Positions 17,074-25,790 of a stretch of 64,000 nucleotides of DNA are shown piece after piece; the stretch's first letter is position 1; each line of letters starts with the position of its first letter. The translations under genes and the position numbers were made by a program. The DNA is from CAVRAZ01 sp963719135 (lineage in GTDB: Bacteria; Pseudomonadota; Gammaproteobacteria; DSM-19610): positions 1-64,000 of the forward strand of contig CAVRAZ010000013.1 in assembly GCA_963719135.1 (NCBI GenBank), in the 5' to 3' direction. Under the pieces are notes generated by a model. The model worked only from the letters and a program-made list of their open reading frames with translations. It had not been told where the DNA came from and searched no databases.

Positions 17074-17814
17074 ATGGACCGGGTAGTTTACGTCGCAGCG
17101 AGTGGCGCCAAGCAAATCCTGCACGCACAGACTGTCAACTCCAACAACCTGGCCAATGCCAGCACGACCGGCTTCCAGGCGGACCTGGCAAACTTCGACC
17201 CTCGGTATCTGGTCGGCGCGGGCCTGGACAGCCGGGTCTATTCGCTGGCGGAGGATTCCGGGGTCAGCTTCGAAAAGGGTTCGATTCAGACGACCGATCG
17301 CGACCTGGACGTCGCCGTCAACGGCGACGGCTGGATCGCGGTGCAGGCGCCGGACGGTTCCGAAGCCTACACGCGCGCAGGTGACCTGCAGGTCAACATC
17401 AACGGGCAGTTGCTGACCGGCGCGGGTTATCCGGTGTTGGGCGACACCGGTCCGCTGGTCGTTCCCGAATACGAAAAGCTGGAAATCGGCAGCGACGGCA
17501 CGGTCAGCGTGCGGCCGGTCGGGCAGCAGGCGACGGTTCTGGCGGAAGCCGGACGCATCAAGCTGGTCTCGCCGGACCCCACGCAGATGACCAAAGGCGA
17601 AGACGGTCTGCTGCGCATGACCGACGGGTCGGTTGCCCCCGCAAGTACGGATGTGACCTTGACAAGCGGTGCACTGGAGTCGAGCAACGTGAACAGCGTG
17701 GAGGCGTTGGTCAACATGATCGATCTTGCGCGCCAGTTCGAGACTGCCGTGAAAGTCATGAAGTCCGCTGAAGAAATGGATCAACAGTCGGCCAAGATGA
17801 TGGTCCTGGCTTGA
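17074..17814 (+). CDS. flgF: Flagellar proximal rod protein FlgF
   Basis: A 246-residue rod protein between FlgC and FlgG in the structure. It opens MDRVVYVAASGAKQILHAQTVNSNNLANASTTGF, the short-N-terminus variant characteristic of FlgF, and has the core motif LDVAVNGDGWIAVQAPDGSEAYTRAGDLQ and a standard C-terminus (LESSNVNSVEALVNMIDLARQFE). Follows flgE by 19 bases. Confidence 0.92.
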   Translation: MDRVVYVAASGAKQILHAQTVNSNNLANASTTGFQADLANFDPRYLVGAGLDSRVYSLAEDSGVSFEKGSIQTTDRDLDVAVNGDGWIAVQAPDGSEAYTRAGDLQVNINGQLLTGAGYPVLGDTGPLVVPEYEKLEIGSDGTVSVRPVGQQATVLAEAGRIKLVSPDPTQMTKGEDGLLRMTDGSVAPASTDVTLTSGALESSNVNSVEALVNMIDLARQFETAVKVMKSAEEMDQQSAKMMVLA

Positions 17815-17839
17815 TGAGTCTGACAAAGGGTTAAATAGG

Positions 17840-18625
17840 ATGAACAAAGCACTTTGGGTCGCCGAGACCGGTCTGGAAGCTCAGCAGACGCGCATGAGCG
17901 TGGTCTCCAACAATCTGGCAAACGTCAACACCACGGGTTTCAAACGCGACCGACCGGCGTTTGAGGATCTGCTCTATCAAAACGTGCGCCAGGTCGGCGC
18001 CCAGAGTTCACAGGACACGCGGCTGCCGAGCGGTTTGCAGTTGGGCACCGGAGTCCGCACGGTGGCAACGGAAAAAATCCATACGATGGGCAATATCGTG
18101 CAGACCGACAACAGCCTGGATGTCGCGATCCAGGGCCGTGGCTTCTTCCAAATACTGATGCCCGACGGCACGCTAGGCTACACCCGCGACGGCTCGTTCA
18201 AAATGGACGAGACGGGTCAGTTGGTGACGTCCAGCGGTTACGTGCTGCAGCCGGCGATCACGATTCCCAGTAACTCGACGAGCATCACTATCGGCTCCGA
18301 CGGCGTCGTTTCGGCCCAGACACCGGGTAGTGCGACGCCCACCCAGCTCGGCAATATCCAACTCGCCGACTTCATCAACCCGACCGGTCTGCAGCCGATG
18401 GGCCAGAATCTGTTCGTCGAAACCGCCGCCAGCGGCTCGCCGACCACGGGCACGCCCGGTCTGAACGGTATCGGCACCGTGGTGCAGGGGTCGCTGGAAA
18501 CGTCCAACGTCAACGTCGTCGAGGAATTGGTCAACATGATCGAAACACAGCGCGCCTACGAAATGAATTCCAAGGCGATTCAGACCACCGATCACATGCT
18601 GCAGTATGTGACCACCAACCTCTAA
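17840..18625 (+). CDS. flgG: Flagellar distal rod protein FlgG
   Basis: The 261-residue major distal rod subunit. It starts MNKALWVAETGLEAQQTRMSVVSNNLANVNTTGFK and carries the FlgG-specific LYQNVRQVGAQSSQDTRLPSGLQLGTGVR region, which distinguishes it from FlgF and FlgE. The C-terminus VVEELVNMIETQRAYEMNSKAIQTTDHMLQYV is typical. Expected length and position. Confidence 0.94.
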   Translation: MNKALWVAETGLEAQQTRMSVVSNNLANVNTTGFKRDRPAFEDLLYQNVRQVGAQSSQDTRLPSGLQLGTGVRTVATEKIHTMGNIVQTDNSLDVAIQGRGFFQILMPDGTLGYTRDGSFKMDETGQLVTSSGYVLQPAITIPSNSTSITIGSDGVVSAQTPGSATPTQLGNIQLADFINPTGLQPMGQNLFVETAASGSPTTGTPGLNGIGTVVQGSLETSNVNVVEELVNMIETQRAYEMNSKAIQTTDHMLQYVTTNL

Positions 18626-18636
18626 GCGACCGATCC

Positions 18637-19347
18637 ATGAACAGGGCCCTGAAGACTGCAATCGTTCCGCTGGCGTTCGCGCTGGTTTCCGGCTGTGCGA
18701 TGTCGCCGATGGCCCGTCAGCAGGTCTACTACCCGGCCGCACCGGTCCAGCACGACGTGCCGAAGCCCGACGACGGCGCGATCTATCAGGCCGAGAGCGA
18801 GGTACGGCTGTTCGAGGACATCAAGGCGCGCCGCGTCGGCGATGTGATTACGATCATTCTGCAGGAGAGCACGGCCGCGTCCAAGTCGGCCAGTACCGCG
18901 ACCGACAAGGCGACTTCGGTCAACATCGATTCGCCGACCATCCTCGGCGCCATTCCGACGTTCAACACGTCGCACCTTCTGCCGCTGGACAACAACCACA
19001 ATAACACGCTCGAGAACATACTGAATTCCTCCAACACCTTCGCGGGGAAGGGTGATGCCAGCCAGAGCAACAGCCTGAACGGGAGCATCACCGTGACCGT
19101 GGCGGAAGTGCTGAGCAACGGCAATCTCGTGGTGCGCGGCGAAAAATGGCTGACGCTCAACCAGGGACAGGAGTTCGTCCGCATCTCCGGCATCGTCCGG
19201 CCCCAGGACATCTCCACCGCCAACACGGTGTTTTCCACCCAGGTCGCCGATGCCCGGATCGCCTACAGCGGTGAAGGGATGATCGCGAGCGCCAACCACC
19301 CGGGCTGGTTGGCGCGGTTCTTCAACAGCGCCTGGTGGCCCTTCTGA
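18637..19347 (+). CDS. flgH: Outer-membrane L-ring lipoprotein FlgH
   Basis: A 236-residue lipoprotein forming the L ring around the rod in the outer membrane. The signal peptide ends in the lipobox LVSGC (cysteine at residue 20). Conserved segments are SEVRLFEDIKARRVGDVITIILQESTAASKSA and the C-terminal GEKWLTLNQGQEFVRISGIVRPQDIS. The presence of flgH and flgI confirms a Gram-negative organism with an outer membrane. Confidence 0.94.
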   Translation: MNRALKTAIVPLAFALVSGCAMSPMARQQVYYPAAPVQHDVPKPDDGAIYQAESEVRLFEDIKARRVGDVITIILQESTAASKSASTATDKATSVNIDSPTILGAIPTFNTSHLLPLDNNHNNTLENILNSSNTFAGKGDASQSNSLNGSITVTVAEVLSNGNLVVRGEKWLTLNQGQEFVRISGIVRPQDISTANTVFSTQVADARIAYSGEGMIASANHPGWLARFFNSAWWPF

Positions 19348-19366
19348 CGAAGGCGGGATCGAGGCA

Positions 19367-20470
19367 ATGAAAAAGTTTATTCATCTGATGCTGTTCGCCG
19401 TCGTGCTGGTGCCGGGACTGTCGGCCGCCGACCGGATCAAGGATCTGGCTCACGTCGCCGGCGTGCGCAGCAATCAACTGGTCGGCTACGGCCTGGTCGT
19501 CGGTCTGGACGGCACGGGCGATCAAACCAGTCAGACGCCTTTCACGGTGCAGAGTCTGAAAAGCATGTTGCAGCAGTTCGGGGTCGCCGTACCGCCCAAC
19601 GTCAATCCGCAGTTGAAAAACGTAGCGGCCGTTGCGGTGCACTCGGAACTGCCGGCGTTCGCCAAGCCGGGCCAAACCATCGACATCACAGTCTCCTCGA
19701 TCGGCAACGCCAAGAGCCTACGCGGCGGCACGCTCCTGATGACGCCGCTCAAGGGCGCGGACGGCCGTGTCTACGCCATCGGTCAGGGCGATCTGCTGGT
19801 CAGCGGTCTGAACGCGACCGGCGGAGACGGCTCCAGCATCACGGTCAATATTCCCAGCGTCGGCCGCATTCCCAACGGTGCGACCGTCGAGCGCGAGGTC
19901 AACAACTCATTCATGACCGCGGAATTCATTGTGCTGAATCTCAACGATGGTGATTTTACCACTGCCAACCGCCTGGCTACGGCCATCAACAACACCATCG
20001 GCCCCGACATTGCGCAGCCGTTGGACGCGACCTCGATACGCGTCAATGCGCCGGCGGACCCGGCGCAGCGCGTCGCATTCGCTTCGCTGATCGAGAACAT
20101 CCAGGTCGAGCCGGCGGATGCACCGGCACGTGTGATCGTCAATTCGCGCACCGGCACTGTTGTGATCGGCAGCAACGTGCGGATTCAGGCGGCCGCGGTG
20201 TCGCACGGCAACCTGGTGGTGACCATTTCCGAGAATCCCCAGGTCAGCCAGCCGGGTCCGCTGTCGGCCGGACAGACCGTCGTCACCCCGAAGAGCAACG
20301 TCGACGTGGCGCAGGAGGGGAAGCGGATGTTCGTCATGGAATCGGGAGTCACGCTGGACGACATCGTGCGCGCCGTGAATCGGGTCGGCGCCGGGCCCAG
20401 CGATCTGGTCGCGATTCTGGAGGCCCTCAAACACGCCGGCGCGCTGCGCGCCGAATTGATCGTCATCTAG
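19367..20470 (+). CDS. flgI: Periplasmic P-ring protein FlgI
   Basis: A 367-residue subunit of the P ring in the peptidoglycan layer. It has a cleavable signal peptide (MKKFIHLMLFAVVLVPGLSA) and the very conserved start of the mature protein, ADRIKDLAHVAGVRSNQLVGYGLVVGLDGTGD. The C-terminus VVAILEALKHAGALRAELIVI is complete. FlgA, encoded divergently at the head of this cluster, is its chaperone. Confidence 0.95.
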   Translation: MKKFIHLMLFAVVLVPGLSAADRIKDLAHVAGVRSNQLVGYGLVVGLDGTGDQTSQTPFTVQSLKSMLQQFGVAVPPNVNPQLKNVAAVAVHSELPAFAKPGQTIDITVSSIGNAKSLRGGTLLMTPLKGADGRVYAIGQGDLLVSGLNATGGDGSSITVNIPSVGRIPNGATVEREVNNSFMTAEFIVLNLNDGDFTTANRLATAINNTIGPDIAQPLDATSIRVNAPADPAQRVAFASLIENIQVEPADAPARVIVNSRTGTVVIGSNVRIQAAAVSHGNLVVTISENPQVSQPGPLSAGQTVVTPKSNVDVAQEGKRMFVMESGVTLDDIVRAVNRVGAGPSDLVAILEALKHAGALRAELIVI

Positions 20471-20481
20471 CGGGGCCGGCC

Positions 20482-21432
20482 GTGACCGCCGCCGTCTCGC
20501 GCGCCGATATCTATACCGACCCGCAGGGGCTGAACGACCTCAGAACGCGGGCGGTCAAGTCGGGTACCGATCCGGAAACGCTGCGCACCGTGGCGGGCCA
20601 GTTCGAGGCACTGTTCATTCAGATGATGTTGAAGAGCATGCGTGACGCCAGTCTGGGCGAGGGCATCTTCGACAGCGATCAGAGCGAGACCTGTCAGAGT
20701 CTGTTCGACCAGCAGATTTCGATCGATCTGGCCCGGCAGCAGGGCCTGGGACTGGCCGATATGATGGTCCAGCAGTTGCAGCCGCGCGGGTCCGCGGCCG
20801 GCGTGAAAAGCAAGGACGCTCCGGATTCCTCCGCGCTGCCCGTTGCACCAGCCAAACCCACTGTCATTGCGCCCGCTGCCACTAGCGACACGAAACCCAC
20901 TGCGCAGGGAGTCGCTGACTGGGGTCCCGCGTCGCCGGAGGCATTCGTGCGCAATCTGCGTCCGCACGCCGATGCAGCCGCGCACGCGCTGGGCGTGGAC
21001 CCCGAGTTCCTGATTGCGCAGGCCGCCCTCGAAACGGGCTGGGGACAAACGATGATCCGGGACGGAACCGGCGCGAACAGCTACAACTTCTTCGGGATCA
21101 AGGCCGACCCGTCATGGAACGGGGCGAAGGCGGCGACCGGCACGCTGGAACTGCGCGACGGCGTCATGCGAAGGGAAAACGCCCAGTTTCGCGCCTACGC
21201 CAATCCTGCAGACAGCTTCAACGACTACGTCGCCTTCCTGCAGTCCAACCCCCGCTATTCCAAGGCGCTGGACGCGGCTGGTGACGGCGCCGCGTACGTC
21301 AGGGAGTTGCAGCGCGCCGGCTATGCCACCGATCCTGCATATGCAAGCAAAATCATGCAGATCGTTGAGAGTGAGCCGTTCCGTCAAACTGTGACGAAGA
21401 TCAAGAACGAGACGTTTGTGCCGCTAAGTTGA
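20482..21432 (+). CDS. flgJ: Rod cap and peptidoglycan hydrolase FlgJ
   Basis: A 316-residue bifunctional protein. The N-terminal rod-binding domain (about 30-100, FEALFIQMMLKSMRDASLGEGIFDSDQSE) caps the growing rod. The C-terminal glucosaminidase/muramidase domain (about 155-305) cuts peptidoglycan, with the catalytic glutamate in AALETGWGQ (Glu184) and NSYNFFGIKA downstream. The two are joined by an Ala/Pro/Ser linker (about 105-145). The fused form, as in enterics and pseudomonads, is intact here. It starts with GTG. Confidence 0.93.
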   Translation: MTAAVSRADIYTDPQGLNDLRTRAVKSGTDPETLRTVAGQFEALFIQMMLKSMRDASLGEGIFDSDQSETCQSLFDQQISIDLARQQGLGLADMMVQQLQPRGSAAGVKSKDAPDSSALPVAPAKPTVIAPAATSDTKPTAQGVADWGPASPEAFVRNLRPHADAAAHALGVDPEFLIAQAALETGWGQTMIRDGTGANSYNFFGIKADPSWNGAKAATGTLELRDGVMRRENAQFRAYANPADSFNDYVAFLQSNPRYSKALDAAGDGAAYVRELQRAGYATDPAYASKIMQIVESEPFRQTVTKIKNETFVPLS

Positions 21433-21503
21433 GGGCGCGAGGTTGAAATGTTTACGACGACGCATCGCTTCCCGAATTCCGTCCAACCATCGAGTGATTC
21501 AGC

Positions 21504-23438
21504 ATGACTATAGGTTTACTGGGCACGGCAGCCGGCGGGTTGTTGTCGATGGAGCGCGCAATCGGTGTCACCGGGCACAACATCTCCAATGCCAACACCG
21601 ACGGGTACTCGCGCCAGCGGGTGGATTTCGGTACTCAGTTGCCGACCTTTACCGGCGCCGGTTATGTCGGCAACGGTACCAAGATCGAAGGCATAGATCG
21701 CCAGTACGATCAGTTCCTCACCGCGAATCTTCGCAGTTCGACCAGCTCCAGCAAGCAGTACGATACCTACGCCCAGTACTCGGCGCGCGTCGGGAACCTG
21801 CTCGGCGACGCCAATGCGGGCCTGGGAGCCGGCATCGGCAGTTTCTTCAATGCGGTTCAGGATGTCGCCAACGACCCCACGTCGATTGCGGCCCGGCAGG
21901 TCATGGTCAGTGAGGGTGAAGCGCTGGCCAGCCGGTTCCAGTCGATCAATTCGCAACTCGAAAGCATCGCTGACAACGTCAACGGCACATTGGTCAGTCG
22001 GGTCGGCGAAATCAACACGCTGAGCGCCTCGATCGCCAACGTCAATAAACGCGTGGTTGACGCCGTCGCAGTGGGTGGCGGCGCGCCACCGAACGATCTG
22101 TTGGACAAGCGCGACGCCATGATCACGCGCCTATCGGAACTGGTGGACGTACGCACCGTGAGCCAGGATGACGGCTCCGTCAACGTCTTCATCGGCTCCG
22201 GCCAGGCCCTGGTGGCCGGCAATCTGTCATCGCCGCTCGAGGCCTATCCGAATCCCTATGACGCACGGCGCATGGAGATCGCCATCAAGACCGGAGACCT
22301 TTCATCGACGATTACCGCGAGTCTACACGGCGGCGAAGTCGGCGCCTTACTGGATTTTCGCGATCAGGTGCTGGACCCGGCACAAAGTCAGCTCGGTCGG
22401 ATCGCAGTCACGCTGGGCCAGGAAGTCAACGCGCAGCACCAGCTCGGCGTCGATCTCGACGGCAACGCCGGCAAGGCATTCTTCTCGCTGGGCAGTCCGC
22501 TGACGGCCAGCGACCCGAACAATGCCGGGTCGGCCACGGTCACCGTCAGTTACGATACGCCGACCCTGGATCAGTTGAGCGGCAGCGACTACACGCTGAA
22601 TTACGACGGCACGACCTGGCGGCTGCGACGCGCCGCCGATGGCCAACTGGTCGGCATGAGCGGGGCCGGCACGAGCGCCAGCCCGTTCAACGTCGAGGGG
22701 TTGAATATCGTCGTATCGGGTTCGGCGGCGGGCGGCGATAGTTTCAGGATAATGCCCACGCGCGACGCGGCCAACGCCATTACGTTGCAGGTGACTGACG
22801 CGCGCGACGTCGCGGCGGCCGCCCGAGTGATCTTCAGCGAAACGACTGACGCGAACGGCCTGCCGACCAACAGCGGCGACGCGGCCTTTCATCTGCAGTC
22901 GGTCAGCGGTGCAAGCGGGCTGGCCGGCCCAATCAATATCCTGTATGACGCTGCTGCGCAGACATTCAATTACTCCGGCGCCGCCAGCGGTTCGTTCAGC
23001 TATGACCCGGCGACCGACAGCGGCGGCACGTTTTCCATCGGCGGCGTCAGTTTCAAGGTGACCGGCGATCCGGCAAACGGCGACGGGTTCGATCTGACCG
23101 ACAATGCGGGCGGCACCGGCGACAACACCAACGCGCTGGCCCTGGCGTCGCTGCAGTCGGCCAAGACCATGGTCGGAGGAACCGCGAGTTTCGACGACGC
23201 CTACTCCCAGTTGGTCGGCGATGTGGGAACGCGCACGCGCGGCGCCCAGATCACCGCCGAGGCGCAGCAGGCACTGCAGCGTCAGGCCCAGGATGCGGTG
23301 GACGCCCAGTCGGGCGTCAATCTCGACGAGGAAGCCGCGAACCTGATGCGCTACCAGCAGGCCTACCAGGCGTTGGCGCAACTGATCACGGTCGCCGACC
23401 AGAATTTTCAGACATTACTGAGTTCGGTGGGACGCTAG
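21504..23438 (+). CDS. flgK: Hook-filament junction protein FlgK (HAP1)
   Basis: A 644-residue first junction protein. The N-terminal axial motif is LLGTAAGGLLSMERAIGVTGHNISNANTDGYSRQRVDFGTQLP. The large middle (about 280-560) is Asp/Gly/Ala-rich and variable. The C-terminus is SGVNLDEEAANLMRYQQAYQALAQLITVADQNFQTLLSSVGR. The 71-base gap after flgJ shows no sigma-28 or sigma-54 promoter that I could find, so it probably reads through from flgB. FlgN is its predicted chaperone. Confidence 0.94.
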   Translation: MTIGLLGTAAGGLLSMERAIGVTGHNISNANTDGYSRQRVDFGTQLPTFTGAGYVGNGTKIEGIDRQYDQFLTANLRSSTSSSKQYDTYAQYSARVGNLLGDANAGLGAGIGSFFNAVQDVANDPTSIAARQVMVSEGEALASRFQSINSQLESIADNVNGTLVSRVGEINTLSASIANVNKRVVDAVAVGGGAPPNDLLDKRDAMITRLSELVDVRTVSQDDGSVNVFIGSGQALVAGNLSSPLEAYPNPYDARRMEIAIKTGDLSSTITASLHGGEVGALLDFRDQVLDPAQSQLGRIAVTLGQEVNAQHQLGVDLDGNAGKAFFSLGSPLTASDPNNAGSATVTVSYDTPTLDQLSGSDYTLNYDGTTWRLRRAADGQLVGMSGAGTSASPFNVEGLNIVVSGSAAGGDSFRIMPTRDAANAITLQVTDARDVAAAARVIFSETTDANGLPTNSGDAAFHLQSVSGASGLAGPINILYDAAAQTFNYSGAASGSFSYDPATDSGGTFSIGGVSFKVTGDPANGDGFDLTDNAGGTGDNTNALALASLQSAKTMVGGTASFDDAYSQLVGDVGTRTRGAQITAEAQQALQRQAQDAVDAQSGVNLDEEAANLMRYQQAYQALAQLITVADQNFQTLLSSVGR

Positions 23439-23441
23439 GCC

Positions 23442-24344
23442 ATGACTATCAGCACACTTCAATTGTTTCGACAGGGCGTGAACGGCATGCTTGATCAACA
23501 GGCACACTTGCTGGCAACCCAGCAACAGCTCTCGACCGGTAAACGTATCAACAGCCCGTCCGACGATCCGACCGGCGCCGTGAACGTACTTGACCTGTCG
23601 CAGGCGCTGGCGCTCACCGACCAGTATCAGCGAAATATCGGCCAGGCGAAAACCCGGCTGGATACTGAGGAGACGGTGCTCAGTTCGGCCACGGATCTCA
23701 TGCAGCGTGCCCGTGAATTGACGGTGCAAGGATTGAACGCGACCGTCGGCGGCAGTCAACGTGCCGCCATCGCGCAGGAGATACGTCAACTGCAGGGTGA
23801 AATGCTGTCGCTCGCCAATCGCAAGGACGGCAACGGCGACTATCTGTTCGCCGGTCTGAAAGCCGACGTGACGCCCTTTGTCGACAACGGCGCCGCCGGA
23901 TTCACCTATCAGGGCGACCAGGGCCAGCGACGCATGCAGATCGCCACGGATCGGCAGGTGGCCGACAGCGATTCCGGACTCGCCGTCTTTATGAAGGTGC
24001 CGTCGGTCGGAGGCGGCTACGAGGACGTGTTTTCGACGTTGGACAAGCTGGCGACCGGTCTCGAGGCCAACGCACCGGACCCGTCGAGTCTTGACCAGAT
24101 CGACAACGCGCTGGGGCACCTGCTGGCCGTGCGTTCGGGCGTCGGGGCCCGGTTGAACGCGTTGGAAAACCAGGCATCCACGCATGACTCGATCGCGCTG
24201 AATTTGAAGAGCACCCGCTCCGGGATCGAGGACCTCGACTACGCCGAGGCTGCGGCGCGCCTCTCGCAGCAAAGCGTCGCGCTCCAGGCCGCGCAGCAGG
24301 CGTTCGCGCGGGTGCAGGGACTGACGCTGTTCAATTACCTCTAG
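23442..24344 (+). CDS. flgL: Hook-filament junction protein FlgL (HAP3)
   Basis: A 300-residue second junction protein, flagellin-like at both ends: N-terminal MLDQQAHLLATQQQLSTGKRINSPSDDPTGA and C-terminal DYAEAAARLSQQSVALQAAQQAFARVQGLTLFNYL. It starts three bases after the flgK stop and closes the flg cluster. The sugar-modification locus begins 134 bases later on the same strand. Confidence 0.94.
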   Translation: MTISTLQLFRQGVNGMLDQQAHLLATQQQLSTGKRINSPSDDPTGAVNVLDLSQALALTDQYQRNIGQAKTRLDTEETVLSSATDLMQRARELTVQGLNATVGGSQRAAIAQEIRQLQGEMLSLANRKDGNGDYLFAGLKADVTPFVDNGAAGFTYQGDQGQRRMQIATDRQVADSDSGLAVFMKVPSVGGGYEDVFSTLDKLATGLEANAPDPSSLDQIDNALGHLLAVRSGVGARLNALENQASTHDSIALNLKSTRSGIEDLDYAEAAARLSQQSVALQAAQQAFARVQGLTLFNYL

Positions 24345-24365
24345 GCGCGGCTGCAGGGTCGCAGA

Positions 24366-24445
24366 TTCAATTCATTTGACCAAAGTCGTGCGCTTGCAAA
24401 TGGTGAAATGCCCTGCATCCGGTTGGTGCTGGAACCGAACTTGCA
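24366..24445 (+). promoter_or_regulatory. Sigma-54 promoter of the sugar-modification locus, with a possible upstream activator site
   Basis: TGGAACCgaacTTGCA (24430-24445) has GG and GC 10 bases apart and differs from consensus at two weak positions of the -24 box. The first gene starts 34 bases later. TTCAATTCATTTGAC at 24366-24380 resembles a FleQ box but with one extra spacer base. Confidence 0.75.
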
Positions 24446-24478
24446 TCGCCAGGGAAAACGGAAAAGGAAGTCAATACC

Positions 24479-25582
24479 ATGGCGGCCATCACACTCCCCA
24501 ACCCGCTGCTGCAGCCGGGTGAGAGCGGTCAGGACAGTCCCGCCGGGCTTGGCGCTTGCCATTCGAAACTGGGGATCGGCGTCGTCGGATACGGTTACTG
24601 GGGACCCAAATTGGTTCGCGCCTTCGGCCGCGTGGCGAATTGCAGGGTCCGCGCGGTCGTGGATCGGAATCCCGCTCAGCTCGCCCGCAGCCGTTCAGAC
24701 TATCCGGACGTGCGTTGCGCAAATGACTACGGAGGACTGATCGACGATCCGGACGTCCAGGCCATCGCCATCGCCACGCCGTCGTCCACGCACTATGCGC
24801 TGGCCGCCACGGCGCTGAAAGCGGGCAAGCACGTGCTGGTCGAGAAACCGCTCGCGGTTTCGGTGCGCGACGCGGAGCACCTCGTCGAGCTGTCCGAAAA
24901 CAACGACTGCCGCTTGATGGTCGACCATACCTATCTCTTTACCGGCGCGGTCGAGCGTATCCGCCAACTGGTGGATGCCGGCGAACTGGGCGACATCCTG
25001 TACTTCGATTCCACCCGTATCAACCTTGGCCTGTTCCAGCACAACGTCAATGTCATCTGGGATCTGGCACCGCACGACTTGAGCATACTGCTGCACGTGG
25101 TGGACAAGAAACCAGTCGCGGTTTCGGCGCTGGGCGTGTCACACGCCGGCACCGGCCTGGAAAACCTGGCCTACCTGACGTTGACGTTCGCCGACAATAC
25201 CCTGGCCCATTTTCACGTGAACTGGCTGGCACCGCGCAAGGTGCGGCAGATCATCATCGGCGGCGAGAAAAAGATGCTGGTCTTCGATGACACGGAGTCG
25301 AACGAGAAGATCAAGGTCTACGACAAGGGGATCAACGTCGGCGCCGCCGACCGGGACGCCGTGTATCAATCGCTGTTTCAGTACCGGGTGGGCGACATGT
25401 GGGCGCCGCATCTGGACACCACCGAAGCGTTGCTGAAGGAATGCGCGTATTTCGCGGACTGCGTGCGCGAACGGACCCGGCCGTTCAACGACGGGCGCGC
25501 CGGGCTTGAGGTTGTGCGGATTCTCGACGCCGCGAGCCGGTCGATCAAACGACGCGGCGCGCTCACACCGATATACGGGTAG
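24479..25582 (+). CDS. Gfo/Idh/MocA-family sugar dehydrogenase
   Basis: A 367-residue NAD(P)-dependent oxidoreductase. The Rossmann motif is GIGVVGYGYWGPKLVRAF (about 33-50) and the family signature AGKHVLVEKPLAVSVRDAEHL contains the EKP motif. The C-terminal half has the usual alpha/beta substrate domain (DLAPHDLSILLHVV, with the likely catalytic His). Relatives in polysaccharide loci oxidise C3 or C4 of nucleotide-linked sugars ahead of transamination, which fits the DegT aminotransferase four genes downstream. The N-terminal 30 residues before the Rossmann fold are unusual and may mean a later start, but AAGGAAG precedes this ATG. Driven by its own sigma-54 promoter. Confidence 0.85.
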   Translation: MAAITLPNPLLQPGESGQDSPAGLGACHSKLGIGVVGYGYWGPKLVRAFGRVANCRVRAVVDRNPAQLARSRSDYPDVRCANDYGGLIDDPDVQAIAIATPSSTHYALAATALKAGKHVLVEKPLAVSVRDAEHLVELSENNDCRLMVDHTYLFTGAVERIRQLVDAGELGDILYFDSTRINLGLFQHNVNVIWDLAPHDLSILLHVVDKKPVAVSALGVSHAGTGLENLAYLTLTFADNTLAHFHVNWLAPRKVRQIIIGGEKKMLVFDDTESNEKIKVYDKGINVGAADRDAVYQSLFQYRVGDMWAPHLDTTEALLKECAYFADCVRERTRPFNDGRAGLEVVRILDAASRSIKRRGALTPIYG

Positions 25583-25657
25583 CGGCCTGTCTGACCAGCG
25601 GTGCCCGCCGTTCGTACGGGTGAACTCCGGGATTTGGATACGGCGGCGGGGCGGGAC

Positions 25658-25671
25658 GTCAACGGCTTGAC
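25658..25671 (+). promoter_or_regulatory. Candidate FleQ-type activator site
   Basis: GTCAACGGCTTGAC is a perfect GTCAA-N4-TTGAC dyad. It has the same half-sites and spacing as the published Pseudomonas FleQ box (GTCaNTAAAtTGAC), and lies 78 bases upstream of the sigma-54 -24 element, a normal enhancer distance. Identity with FleQ binding is inferred. Confidence 0.5.
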
Positions 25672-25735
25672 GGACAGACGCCGGAAGGCACCAAGATCGC
25701 ATTGATATTCAACGGGAAACTTTCAAAGCCGTTAC

Positions 25736-25751
25736 TGGCACGGAGATTGCC
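25736..25751 (+). promoter_or_regulatory. Second sigma-54 promoter inside the sugar locus
   Basis: TGGCACGgagaTTGCC matches the -24/-12 consensus perfectly through TTGC. It lies in the only sizeable gap (about 208 bases) of the locus, 40 bases before the ATP-grasp gene. Confidence 0.88.
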
Positions 25752-25790
25752 TCAGACCTGACAGGATAAGAATCAGGCACATCGGCAGTG

